Assembly: GCA_963806635.1 (NCBI GenBank)
Contig: CAWDZA010000015.1
Location: 1,116,001-1,180,000, forward strand
Direction: 5' to 3'
Length of the DNA stretch: 64,000 bases
Source of the DNA: CAVVEQ01 sp963806635
GTDB lineage: Bacteria; Chloroflexota; Anaerolineae; Anaerolineales; Anaerolineaceae
Position 1 is the stretch's first letter. The number at the start of each line of letters is the position of its first letter. The notes under the pieces are model-generated. The model was given only the letters and a program-made list of their open reading frames with translations. It was not told the DNA's origin and made no database searches. The position numbers were made by a program, and so were the translations under genes. This document shows, in pieces, positions 56,749 to 64,000 of this stretch.

Positions 56749-57894
56749 ATGAAGATCCTCGCCATTGATATCGGGACAGGTACACAGGATATCCTCCTCC
56801 TGGATACCCGTCTGGATTTCGAGAACAGCTTCAAGCTGATCCTTCCATCCCCCACCATGATCCTCCGAAAAAAGATCCAGAATGCAACCCGTGCAGGCGG
56901 ACCGTTGCTCCTCACCGGCGTCACGATGGGAGGTGGTCCATGTTCCTGGGCGATCGAGGACCATCTGAAGGCCGGTTTGGATGTTTTTGCTTTTCCTGAA
57001 GCTGCCCGCACGATTAACGATGACCTGGATGCGGTAAGGGAATTGGGCGTACAGGTTATCGATCCCAGTGAAGTGCCCGGGTTGGATCAATCGTTCCTTC
57101 AACTCACCCTTGGCGATGTGGATCTGGTTTCCATCAAGCGGGCACTCTCCCAATTCGAGGTATCCCTCGATGATCTCGGGCTTATTGCTGTGGCTGTTTT
57201 CGATCACGGGAATGCCCCCGCGGGTTACTCGGATCGAAAATTCAGGTTTGAATATTTGGACCGGCAGGTACAAGGGACGAATCGCCTGAGCGATTTCGCT
57301 TTCCCCTCCGCTGAGATACCTTCATTCATGACTCGGCTCGCGGCAATCCGTGACTCGCTGGCAAGCAGCCTGGTGCCATTGATGGTAATGGATACCGCCC
57401 CGGCAGCAGTTCTGGGAGCCAGCCTGGATCCAATCGCGCGTGCCCTCCCGCGAAAAATGATCGTGAACATCGGCAATTTCCACACCCTCGCTTTCCGCAT
57501 GGGACCTGGCGGCATTGAGGGATTATTCGAGCACCACACCGGCGCACTTGACCGCGCACTTCTTGATAACTTTCTTCACCGTTTGGCCGAGGGTACCCTG
57601 ACGGACGAGGAGATCTTCAAGAGCCAGGGGCATGGGGCCAGGATCTTCATTGATTCACAACTGACACTAGATGACCCCCGCTGCCCGCTCATAGTCACCG
57701 GCCCCAGGCGCAGCCTGCTGGCAGGATCAGGTCTGGTGATCCATGGCGCTGTCCCGTTTGGCGACATGATGACTGCCGGTTGCGTGGGGCTGATCGCCGC
57801 TGCCGCAGACAAATTCCCGCAATTTCAGGCGGAGATCCAAGCCGCGCTTGATCGTTCATCAGTGGACCTGGCTCCCTGGGATCTGCGGGATTGA
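56749..57894 (+). CDS. DUF1786-family protein with ASKHA-like ATPase motif
   Basis: 381 residues. MKILAIDIGTGTQDILLLD is a phosphate-binding loop of the actin/Hsp70/sugar-kinase superfamily; ALPRKMIVNIGNFHTLAFRM and GPRRSLLAGSGLVIHGAVPFGDMMTAGCVGL are other conserved blocks of DUF1786. Biochemical role unknown; family members are found mainly in archaea and strict anaerobes. It begins 3 bases after the P-II-like gene, completing a three-gene unit with the antiporter. Confidence 0.75.
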   Translation: MKILAIDIGTGTQDILLLDTRLDFENSFKLILPSPTMILRKKIQNATRAGGPLLLTGVTMGGGPCSWAIEDHLKAGLDVFAFPEAARTINDDLDAVRELGVQVIDPSEVPGLDQSFLQLTLGDVDLVSIKRALSQFEVSLDDLGLIAVAVFDHGNAPAGYSDRKFRFEYLDRQVQGTNRLSDFAFPSAEIPSFMTRLAAIRDSLASSLVPLMVMDTAPAAVLGASLDPIARALPRKMIVNIGNFHTLAFRMGPGGIEGLFEHHTGALDRALLDNFLHRLAEGTLTDEEIFKSQGHGARIFIDSQLTLDDPRCPLIVTGPRRSLLAGSGLVIHGAVPFGDMMTAGCVGLIAAAADKFPQFQAEIQAALDRSSVDLAPWDLRD

Positions 57895-58000
57895 CCATAC
57901 ATTGCATGACATAATAAGCCCTCAAGTGTGGTAAAATCCATCGGTTTTGGGCGTTGTACCCTTCGCCCGAACGAAATCCATTGCCGAAAGGGCTTGTGAA

Positions 58001-58612
58001 ATGAAAGTTCTCCTGATTAAAGATGTTTACAAATTGGGCCATGCTGGGGATGTAAAAAAGGTTGCCGATGGCTTCGGGCGTAACTACCTGATCCCCCAGG
58101 GATTGGCCATCCTGGCCACCTCGGGCGCGCTCAAGCAAGCTGAGGGGATTCGCTCCCGCGCGGCTGCCTCCCGCCAGGTCCTAAATGCCGAGTTAGGCGG
58201 TCTGGCAGCCCAGATCGAAGGGTTGACCATCAACTTCACCAGCAAGGCAGGTGAGACCGGCAAACTTTATGGCTCCATCACCACCCAGGATATCGCTGAA
58301 GAGCTAAGCAAAGCGATCGGGTCGCAGATCGACCGCAAAGCGGTGGAAACCCAGCCCATCCGTACACTCGGTGAGCACAAAGTCAAAGTCCGCCTCACCA
58401 TGGACTTGACCCCTGAGATCAAGGTAATCGTTTACCGTGAAGGTGAGGCGGTTCCTGCAGCTTCTGCCGCTGCGGCTGAGCCGGAAAAGAAATCCAAAGA
58501 AGAGGAAATTCCTACTCTCATAGTCGAGGAATCTGAAGTGGTCGTCGAAGAAATCGTTGAGATCACTGAGGAAGAACCTGAATTGCCTGCGGAAGAGAAA
58601 ACCGAGGAATAA
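58001..58612 (+). CDS. rplI: Ribosomal protein bL9 with long acidic tail
   Basis: Large-subunit protein L9, 203 residues. The N-terminal domain (MKVLLIKDVYKLGHAGDVKKVADGF, RNYLIPQGLA) and C-terminal domain (LYGSITTQDIAEEL ... GEHKVKVRLTMDL) are normal; the last 50 or so residues are an added Glu-rich tail (EPEKKSKEEE ... VVVEEIVEITEEEPELPAEEKTEE) absent from standard bL9. ATG at 58001 is chosen because homology begins there, though the frame is open from 57947. Confidence 0.95.
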   Translation: MKVLLIKDVYKLGHAGDVKKVADGFGRNYLIPQGLAILATSGALKQAEGIRSRAAASRQVLNAELGGLAAQIEGLTINFTSKAGETGKLYGSITTQDIAEELSKAIGSQIDRKAVETQPIRTLGEHKVKVRLTMDLTPEIKVIVYREGEAVPAASAAAAEPEKKSKEEEIPTLIVEESEVVVEEIVEITEEEPELPAEEKTEE

Positions 58613-58631
58613 TTCCTGCTTCAATAAAATG

Positions 58632-58679
58632 AAGAAACCGGCCTGGCAGTCTGTTGCCATGAACGCCGGTTTCTTTTTA
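58632..58679 (+). terminator. Terminator of rplI
   Basis: AAGAAACCGGC / GCCGGTTTCTT with an inner TGGCA/TGCCA stem, then TTTTT. The next gene starts 7 bases later. Confidence 0.85.
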
Positions 58680-58685
58680 TAATGA

Positions 58686-60125
58686 ATGAATCAGAACCTA
58701 ATGGCTGGAACAATTGGATCCCAACTCAGATTAGCGCGTGAAGCCCGTGGTCTTTCCCAGCTGGATGTGGAAAAAGCCATTCATATTCGGGTGCATTACC
58801 TTCAGGCGCTGGAAGAAGATGACTTCGCCCGCCTGCCCTCCAAAACCCAGGCGCGCGGTTTTCTGCGGTTGTATGCCGATTTTCTGAAGATCGAAGCCTT
58901 TTCCCCCTCTGAGTCGGAAGGTCCTGCAGCCCAGGCGGAAGCAACCCCGCTGCCGGTGCGAGAACCTGCTTCCCAGCCCGTTGACATGGAAGTTGAACCA
59001 CAGGCACCCGAAAAGAAAGTTGCAAAGAAATCTGCCCTTGACGCGGGGGGTAATAATAAAGAATCTGTTGCGCCGGAAAAAACGACTCCGCCTCTCATAT
59101 CCCCTGCTGGCACGCTGACCTATTTGGCAATTTACCGGGAAATTGGTGATCAGCTCCGAGTGCGGCGGAAGCTCCTTTCCCTCTCTCTGGATGATATTTC
59201 CCTGCATACCCGCATCAAGCAGGAAAACCTGGAATTGATCGAGGAAGGTCGCATGGATGACCTGCCTTCCCCTGTCCAGGCCCGTGGGATGATCAGCAAT
59301 TATTCGGAATTTCTAAACCTTGATTCAGATGCCCTGCTTTCCCGGTTTGCTGATGGGCTCCAACTCAAACGCCTGGAATTGCTGCCACCTGCCGAAAAGC
59401 AGGAAAAATCCGAAGGTGAGGAGGGTTCCTCTCCCAGCTTACTTGAACGGATAAAACAATCCCCTCCCGTGCAATTCATCACCCGCGTGTTAACCCCCGA
59501 TCTATTGATAGGCGGCGGACTGGCCCTGCTGCTTGTCATCCTCATCATCTGGGGAGCAGTGCAGGTGATCGCTCCATCAACCCCTGAAACAGAGGCCACT
59601 GCCCCCTCCATCTCCGAGATCCTGCTCACCACCCCAACACTCAACCCGGCTCTCGCGCTCACCTCCGCATTGGGTGCCAGCACCGCCATCCCACTTGGAA
59701 CTTCCGAGTCGGCGCAATCAGGCTCGACGATCACTGCCGCGACCGTTGAAGGCACCCTCACATTCAACCAGGGGTCCCAACCCATCCAGGTTTATGTGAT
59801 CGCCAACCAACGGGCATTCATGAAGATCAGCGAGGATGGCTCGATCAAGTTCAACGGCCGGGTGGTGTCTGGAAATGCCTACCAGTTTTCGGGGTATAAC
59901 AAGATCGAGCTGCTCACCGGAAATGGGGCTGCCCTGCAGGTTTTTTATAATGAAACCGATCTCGGTATTTTGGGAGACCCGGGGAGTGTGATCAACCTGG
60001 TCTTCACCAAGCAAGGATTCGCCACCGCCACGCCTGCCCAACCCGCTACCCCGGTAAACACCCGTCAGCCTACGCTCACCATTCAACCCAGTGTAACCCC
60101 CACCGTCACCCCGTATGTGCCCTGA
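58686..60125 (+). CDS. RodZ-like protein with two HTH domains
   Basis: 479 residues. Two HTH_25-type Xre domains, at about 10-70 (LRLAREARGLSQLDVEKAIHI ... YLQALEEDDF) and 140-205 (LRVRRKLLSLSLDDISLHTRI ... LELIEEGRM), a membrane helix at about 275-297 (LLIGGGLALLLVILIIWGAV) and an outer DUF4115 domain (VYVIANQRAFMKISEDGSI ... NKIELLTGNGAALQV), ending in a Thr/Pro-rich tail. RodZ normally has one HTH and links the cytoskeleton to wall synthesis. The duplication is unusual. It overlaps rimO by 11 bases. Confidence 0.85.
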   Translation: MNQNLMAGTIGSQLRLAREARGLSQLDVEKAIHIRVHYLQALEEDDFARLPSKTQARGFLRLYADFLKIEAFSPSESEGPAAQAEATPLPVREPASQPVDMEVEPQAPEKKVAKKSALDAGGNNKESVAPEKTTPPLISPAGTLTYLAIYREIGDQLRVRRKLLSLSLDDISLHTRIKQENLELIEEGRMDDLPSPVQARGMISNYSEFLNLDSDALLSRFADGLQLKRLELLPPAEKQEKSEGEEGSSPSLLERIKQSPPVQFITRVLTPDLLIGGGLALLLVILIIWGAVQVIAPSTPETEATAPSISEILLTTPTLNPALALTSALGASTAIPLGTSESAQSGSTITAATVEGTLTFNQGSQPIQVYVIANQRAFMKISEDGSIKFNGRVVSGNAYQFSGYNKIELLTGNGAALQVFYNETDLGILGDPGSVINLVFTKQGFATATPAQPATPVNTRQPTLTIQPSVTPTVTPYVP

Positions 60126-61459
60126 AAAACAGCAGCGGAAAAATTTTTATCTGGTCTCCCTGGGCTGTGCCAAAAACACGGTGGACTCGGATTCGATGGC
60201 AGCCATTCTGGCTGGGTCGGGGTACCGTGCGGTTGAGCAAGCCAGGTGGGCGGATGTGCTCATCGTTAATACCTGCGGATTCATCCAACCCGCCCGCGAT
60301 GAATCCATCGAGGTACTTCAGGAGCTTGCGCAGAAGAAACGCAAAGACCAGGTACTCATCGCCGCTGGCTGCCTGCCGCAGCGCAGCCGGGAGGTATTGC
60401 TCGAGAGTGTGAAAGGCATCGATGGTATTCTTTCCACCCGGCGCTGGATGGATATTCTTGAACTGGTGGATTCTCTTCGGAAAGACAAAGCCGCTCCACG
60501 TTATGACCTGCCTGCGCAGACCACCGTCGGCATGGACGAGCAGAATATCCTGCGGGCTGCCATACAGGGGCGCAGTGCTTACCTTAAGATCGCGGATGGC
60601 TGCCGCCGACCCTGCGCATTCTGCTCAATCCCACTCATCAAGGGCTCCGCCGTCAGCCGACCACCGGAGCGGATCATCGCCGAAGCCAAGCAGCTTCAAG
60701 ATGCTGGTATCCAGGAGATTATCCTGATCGCACAGGATACAACTGATTACGGCTCCGACCTGGGGATGAAAGATGGCCTGGCAGACCTGCTGGATGGGAT
60801 TACAAACGCAGCTCCCCGCATCCCCTGGATTCGCATCATGTATGCCTACCCGGGTTATGTGACCGAAAAACTCATCGAGGTCATGGCTTCCCACACGCAA
60901 ATCCTGCCGTACCTGGATATCCCCCTTCAGCATGCTCATCCTGCAGTCCTCACCCGTATGCGCCGCCCCGCAAATATGGACTGGGTGCGGAATACGATCG
61001 CGAAAATGCGCGCCCAGCTTCCCGGTCTTGCCATCCGCTCCACTTTCATCGTTGGTTACCCGGGAGAGACCGAGGAGGAATTCCAAACCTTGTTGGATTT
61101 CATTCAGGAAGCGCGTTTTGATCACATCGGGGCATTTCCATTTTCATTCGAGCCAGGCACCGCCAGCGAGGCGCTGGGCGACACCATCCCCCTCAAAGTC
61201 AAAGAGGAAAGACTTGCCAGGTTGATGAACTCTCCAGGAGGAGATCTCGCTTGCCAATAATCAACGCTTCGTGGGAAAGGAGCTTCAGGTTTTGATCGAA
61301 GGCCAGGATAATGGCATTTCAATTGGCCGCTCCTACCGTGACGCACCGGAGATTGACGGGCTGGTGATCCTGAACGGCAGCGCTGAACCAGGGGAATTCG
61401 TCCGTGCTCGCATCAGCGGCGCGCTGGTCCACGACCTGACCGGAGAACTTATAAAATAA
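60115..61459 (+). CDS. rimO: Ribosomal protein uS12 methylthiotransferase, one frame change
   Basis: Radical-SAM methylthiotransferase that modifies Asp88 of ribosomal protein uS12. N-terminal cluster Cys18 (SLGCAKN), Cys54 (NTCGF) and a third in AAGCLPQ; radical-SAM CRRPCAFC (about 162-169); TRAM domain at the C-terminus (VGKELQVLIEGQDN ... FVRARISGALVHDLTG). An extra T near 61236 separates the TRAM domain; removing it gives LMNLQEEISLANNQRF. About 447 residues restored, normal for RimO. Confidence 0.93.
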
Positions 61460-61487
61460 AAGTGCCTGGGTTCAGGCACTTTTTTCA
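61457..61487. terminator. Bidirectional terminator after rimO
   Basis: AAAAGTGCCTG / CAGGCACTTTT with a short loop, T-run on the right; also serves the convergent TPR-like gene. Confidence 0.88.
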
Positions 61488-61489
61488 TT

Positions 61490-62665
61490 TCAGGGTGTGG
61501 GGGTTTCCGTAGGCGTCTCGGTGGGGGGCGGCTCAGTGGGCTGTTCCACGGTCGGTTCCGGTGTCGATTGCTCTTGAGTGGGTTTCTTGGTCGGTGCGGG
61601 CCCATTGCATTTATTGCTCGCCACAGCGATCTTCTGCATCAGGTCGCCGATATCATCCGGTGGGGTGCGGTTGTATTGCTGAAAGACCGCGTTGGCATCC
61701 TGATACCTGGCAACTGCAGTGCAAAAATCGCCTTTGTCGAAGAGCTGCTGACCATAATACGCCAGCGCCATGGCATAGCGGGCAAAAGCGGTTTTGCCGT
61801 TGTAATCGGTCATGTAGGGATATGCCTGGTAGATCACGCGGAACTGGTCGATCACATCCTGCCAGTTAATCCCCCAGTTGGAGGAAGCGTTGATGTAACG
61901 TTTGGCCCATTCGCGGGCTGTAACGGCGTCCTTATCAATTGGCGCGAACTTGGAAGCCAGATAAAGGGAATAGATCCCTTCCTCCAGCTGACCCCCGTTC
62001 ACACCTTTATCGGGATTCCCGAATATTTGCTGAATGCCCAGGTTTCGCAGCACGATGTAGTACATGCCGTCCACTTCCAACATTTTGTACCCAAGTTCTA
62101 CATTCCGCAGAGATTGCAGATCCTGAAAGGCCTGCTGCCAATCCTGATTGCTGATGCTCTGCTGCGCGTGGGTATAAAGCTCTTCCCCTCCACGCGTATC
62201 CGGCGTGGCAGTGATCATCGGGGTGGGCGCTGCGGTTGGCTGGCGGGCTTCAATCGCCTTCATCTGGGCTTCGGTTAGTTTTTCCATCACCCCCGGAAAG
62301 CTGGGATCCAGTTGAACCACATAGGTGAATTGCACAGTTGCCAGGTCGTATTTTTTCTGGTCCATCATCTGCAATCCATATTGGTAATGCTCCGCGGCCT
62401 TGGTTAGCCGCACCTGGGATTCGGCGGCTTTACGGTCGTTTATACCGGATGTATAGGCCAACCCGGCAGAAAGGGCAACTGCCACGATCACGATCAGAAT
62501 ACCCAGCAGGATCCAGCGTCCAATCTTTTGCTTTCGCCTGGGGGTTTCCTCTGGGGCAGCAGCTTGCTCTGAGACCGGCTCGATCTGGGGTGCCTCTCCG
62601 GGGAATTGTGGTGGGATTTCCTGCGCTGGAATGGGTTGCGTTTCCGCAGTCTTTTTCTTGGGCAT
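61490..62665 (-). CDS. Membrane-anchored TPR-like protein
   Basis: 391 residues. Cytoplasmic Pro/Gln-rich N-terminus, one membrane helix at about 50-70 (WILLGILIVIVAVALSAGLAY), then an outer helical domain with TPR-like repeats (AAEHYQYGLQMMDQKKYDLATVQF; FARYAMALAYYGQQLFDKGDFCTA) and a low-complexity Pro/Thr/Glu tail. No catalytic motif. Type II topology suggests a cell-envelope scaffold or assembly role. Found here between rimO and murJ. Confidence 0.65.
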   Translation of the reverse strand: MPKKKTAETQPIPAQEIPPQFPGEAPQIEPVSEQAAAPEETPRRKQKIGRWILLGILIVIVAVALSAGLAYTSGINDRKAAESQVRLTKAAEHYQYGLQMMDQKKYDLATVQFTYVVQLDPSFPGVMEKLTEAQMKAIEARQPTAAPTPMITATPDTRGGEELYTHAQQSISNQDWQQAFQDLQSLRNVELGYKMLEVDGMYYIVLRNLGIQQIFGNPDKGVNGGQLEEGIYSLYLASKFAPIDKDAVTAREWAKRYINASSNWGINWQDVIDQFRVIYQAYPYMTDYNGKTAFARYAMALAYYGQQLFDKGDFCTAVARYQDANAVFQQYNRTPPDDIGDLMQKIAVASNKCNGPAPTKKPTQEQSTPEPTVEQPTEPPPTETPTETPTP

Positions 62666-62732
62666 CGGGCTATTATACCGTAACTGAATTTTGAGAATTT
62701 GGTAGAAAAGAGGCTCTCACGAACAATTAATC

Positions 62733-64000
62733 TCATAATCGCAGGAGCTGACGGCATTCCTTCCAGATGAAAGGCAGGGAGGCGAATAAACCGAGGATCA
62801 TCGCAATCATTGAAGCCGCTAGGCTGCCCATCGGGATTAAAAGTGAGCGGATGGTGAAAACTGTAACAAGGGCAGCGAGGGTACCCGCCAAAATACTGCG
62901 TCCGATGGTGCTCATACCGGTGGCATCGATATGAAGGATCCGCTTCCATCGCGAGGCAGGCGAAGTTTGGTCAGGCGATTGGAAAAATAGCTGCCAGCTT
63001 AGGATCATCAACAGCAGGCAGGCTTCGATCGTGAAGGATAAGGAATCTCCCAGCGAAATACCCATCACACCCACCTTGCGGGAGAAAAGGGTGCCAAAAA
63101 GGATATAGAGAATGCCATTGATCCCGGCGAAGATCATTGGGGTGATGGCGTTTTGCCGCGCGTAGAAAGATCTGCTGGCGATTTCCATCAAACAATGACC
63201 CAGCAGCCCCACCAGGAACCCGCGCGTCACCCACATCAACAGCGTCGTTTGTGCCTGATTGAAATCGAATACAACCTGCACCAGGGGTTCCAGCCCAATG
63301 GAAAGGATAACCGCGATCGGAATCGAGAATGCGATCAGCACCCGGGCAGCTTTCTCGACCAATGCCTTGAACTGAGCTCGGTGCTCAAGCGAGACCATTT
63401 CGGAAATGGTGGGCAGCAGCGCGGTGGCGATTGCTGTTCCCAACAATGTTTCAGGCACTTGCTGGATCATCCAGCCATAGGTGAGGGCTGAAACAGATCC
63501 CGTAGTAAAGTGCGAGGCAAGGTTATCGCGGGCGATGAAGGTGAGCTGAAGGAAGAAAACGGTCACCAGGCGGGGACCCATAAGCCGCAGGATCTGCACT
63601 ACACGCAGGTCTCGGAACCCGAAGCCGGGCGTCCAGTGGAACTTATAAAGGATCAAACCAGGAATTTGGATGGCCAGATGGAGCACCGCGCCGAGGATCA
63701 CCCCGTAGACCAACCCATAGATCCCAAACCCCATAGCTGGCAGGGTGACCGATCCAAAAGTATAGGGAGTGGAAGGCGCCAGGACGAGCGCTCCAAAGAT
63801 CTGCCCTATGTTATAAAAAATGGGTGCCAGGGCTGGGAAAAGGAAATGCTGGTTGGCTTGCAGCCCGGCGATCACCATCCCGCTGATCGAGAAAATGATC
63901 GTGGCAAACAGGTCCAGGCGCATGATGCGCACAACCTCGGCTTGCATTGCCGGCGAAAACCCCGGGGAAATGACGTTTCCTACCAGCGGAACAGCGAAAA
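62733..64000 (-). CDS. murJ: Lipid II flippase (5' end outside the window)
   Basis: MOP-superfamily flippase that moves lipid II across the membrane. The visible 420 or so codons include PLVGNVISPGFSP near the window edge, FYNIGQIFGALVLAP, FHWTPGFGFRDLRVV, FIARDNLASHFTTGSVSALTYGW (family signature area), LLPTISEMVS and RSFYARQNAITPM. About twelve to fourteen helices. The frame runs off at 64000, so the N-terminus is missing; the ATG at 63947 is internal. Confidence 0.88.
   Translation of the reverse strand, partial: FAVPLVGNVISPGFSPAMQAEVVRIMRLDLFATIIFSISGMVIAGLQANQHFLFPALAPIFYNIGQIFGALVLAPSTPYTFGSVTLPAMGFGIYGLVYGVILGAVLHLAIQIPGLILYKFHWTPGFGFRDLRVVQILRLMGPRLVTVFFLQLTFIARDNLASHFTTGSVSALTYGWMIQQVPETLLGTAIATALLPTISEMVSLEHRAQFKALVEKAARVLIAFSIPIAVILSIGLEPLVQVVFDFNQAQTTLLMWVTRGFLVGLLGHCLMEIASRSFYARQNAITPMIFAGINGILYILFGTLFSRKVGVMGISLGDSLSFTIEACLLLMILSWQLFFQSPDQTSPASRWKRILHIDATGMSTIGRSILAGTLAALVTVFTIRSLLIPMGSLAASMIAMILGLFASLPFIWKECRQLLRL

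Overview
The window looks like a chromosomal contig from an anaerobic member of the Chloroflexota, most like the Anaerolineae. This is inferred from gene content and protein style: a B12-dependent ribonucleotide reductase, methylmalonyl-CoA mutase and epimerase, a selenocysteine elongation factor, OFA-type transporter, Ala/Pro-rich lipoprotein linkers, a RodZ-like protein and a microcompartment for sugar-phosphate use. It is not proven by any marker search. G+C is fairly high except for one A+T-rich island.

Layout. 1-5.5 kb: start of a sugar ABC ATPase, nagB (broken), a membrane-anchored alpha/beta hydrolase, and nrdR-nrdJ (nrdJ is cut by about 16 single-base frame changes). 5.55-7.6 kb: A+T-rich, decayed, no intact gene. 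7.6-10.2 kb: a plastic zone with two truncated winged-helix genes, a CPBP protease, two GIY-YIG remnants and a 109-bp repeat with terminal inverted repeats and a strong internal palindrome. 10.2-11.5 kb: OFA/MFS transporter. 11.5-17.7 kb: a bacterial microcompartment (BMC) operon: divergent GntR regulator, RpiB-like isomerase, DeoC, aldehyde dehydrogenase, one BMC-H, one BMC-T, three BMC-P proteins and a small protein with an encapsulation peptide. 17.8-21.6 kb: hydrolase, GH1 beta-glucosidase, a mutarotase-like protein and a small membrane protein. 21.6-24.8 kb: a CAU tRNA, selB and a coiled-coil protein. 24.9-28.5 kb: three complex-I-like membrane subunits with no soluble partner.

28.5-50.5 kb is one long minus-strand run that reads as purine salvage and anaerobic purine degradation: hydantoinase, two fold-type-II PLP enzymes, an XdhD-like molybdenum hydroxylase plus FAD subunit, a BMP-type nucleoside ABC importer, carbamate kinase, a YgeW/acetylornithine-type knotted carbamoyltransferase, an aspartate-transcarbamylase-like protein, a GntR regulator, adenine deaminase and an 8-oxoguanine-deaminase-like amidohydrolase. 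The logic is uptake, deamination, hydroxylation, ring opening, phosphorolysis of ureido groups to carbamoyl phosphate, and ATP from carbamate kinase. A strong promoter with two palindromes lies in front of the run. folD and ugd follow.

52.9-64 kb: methylmalonyl-CoA epimerase and mutase; an antiporter/P-II-like/DUF1786 operon; ribosomal protein bL9, a RodZ-like protein with two HTH domains, rimO; a TPR-like membrane protein; and murJ, cut by the window edge.

Many genes, including essential ones, carry single-base frame changes, mostly insertions, in patches, while 20.2-35.4 kb and 53.4-61.2 kb are clean. I read most of these as sequencing or assembly errors and give each affected gene its full reconstructed span.
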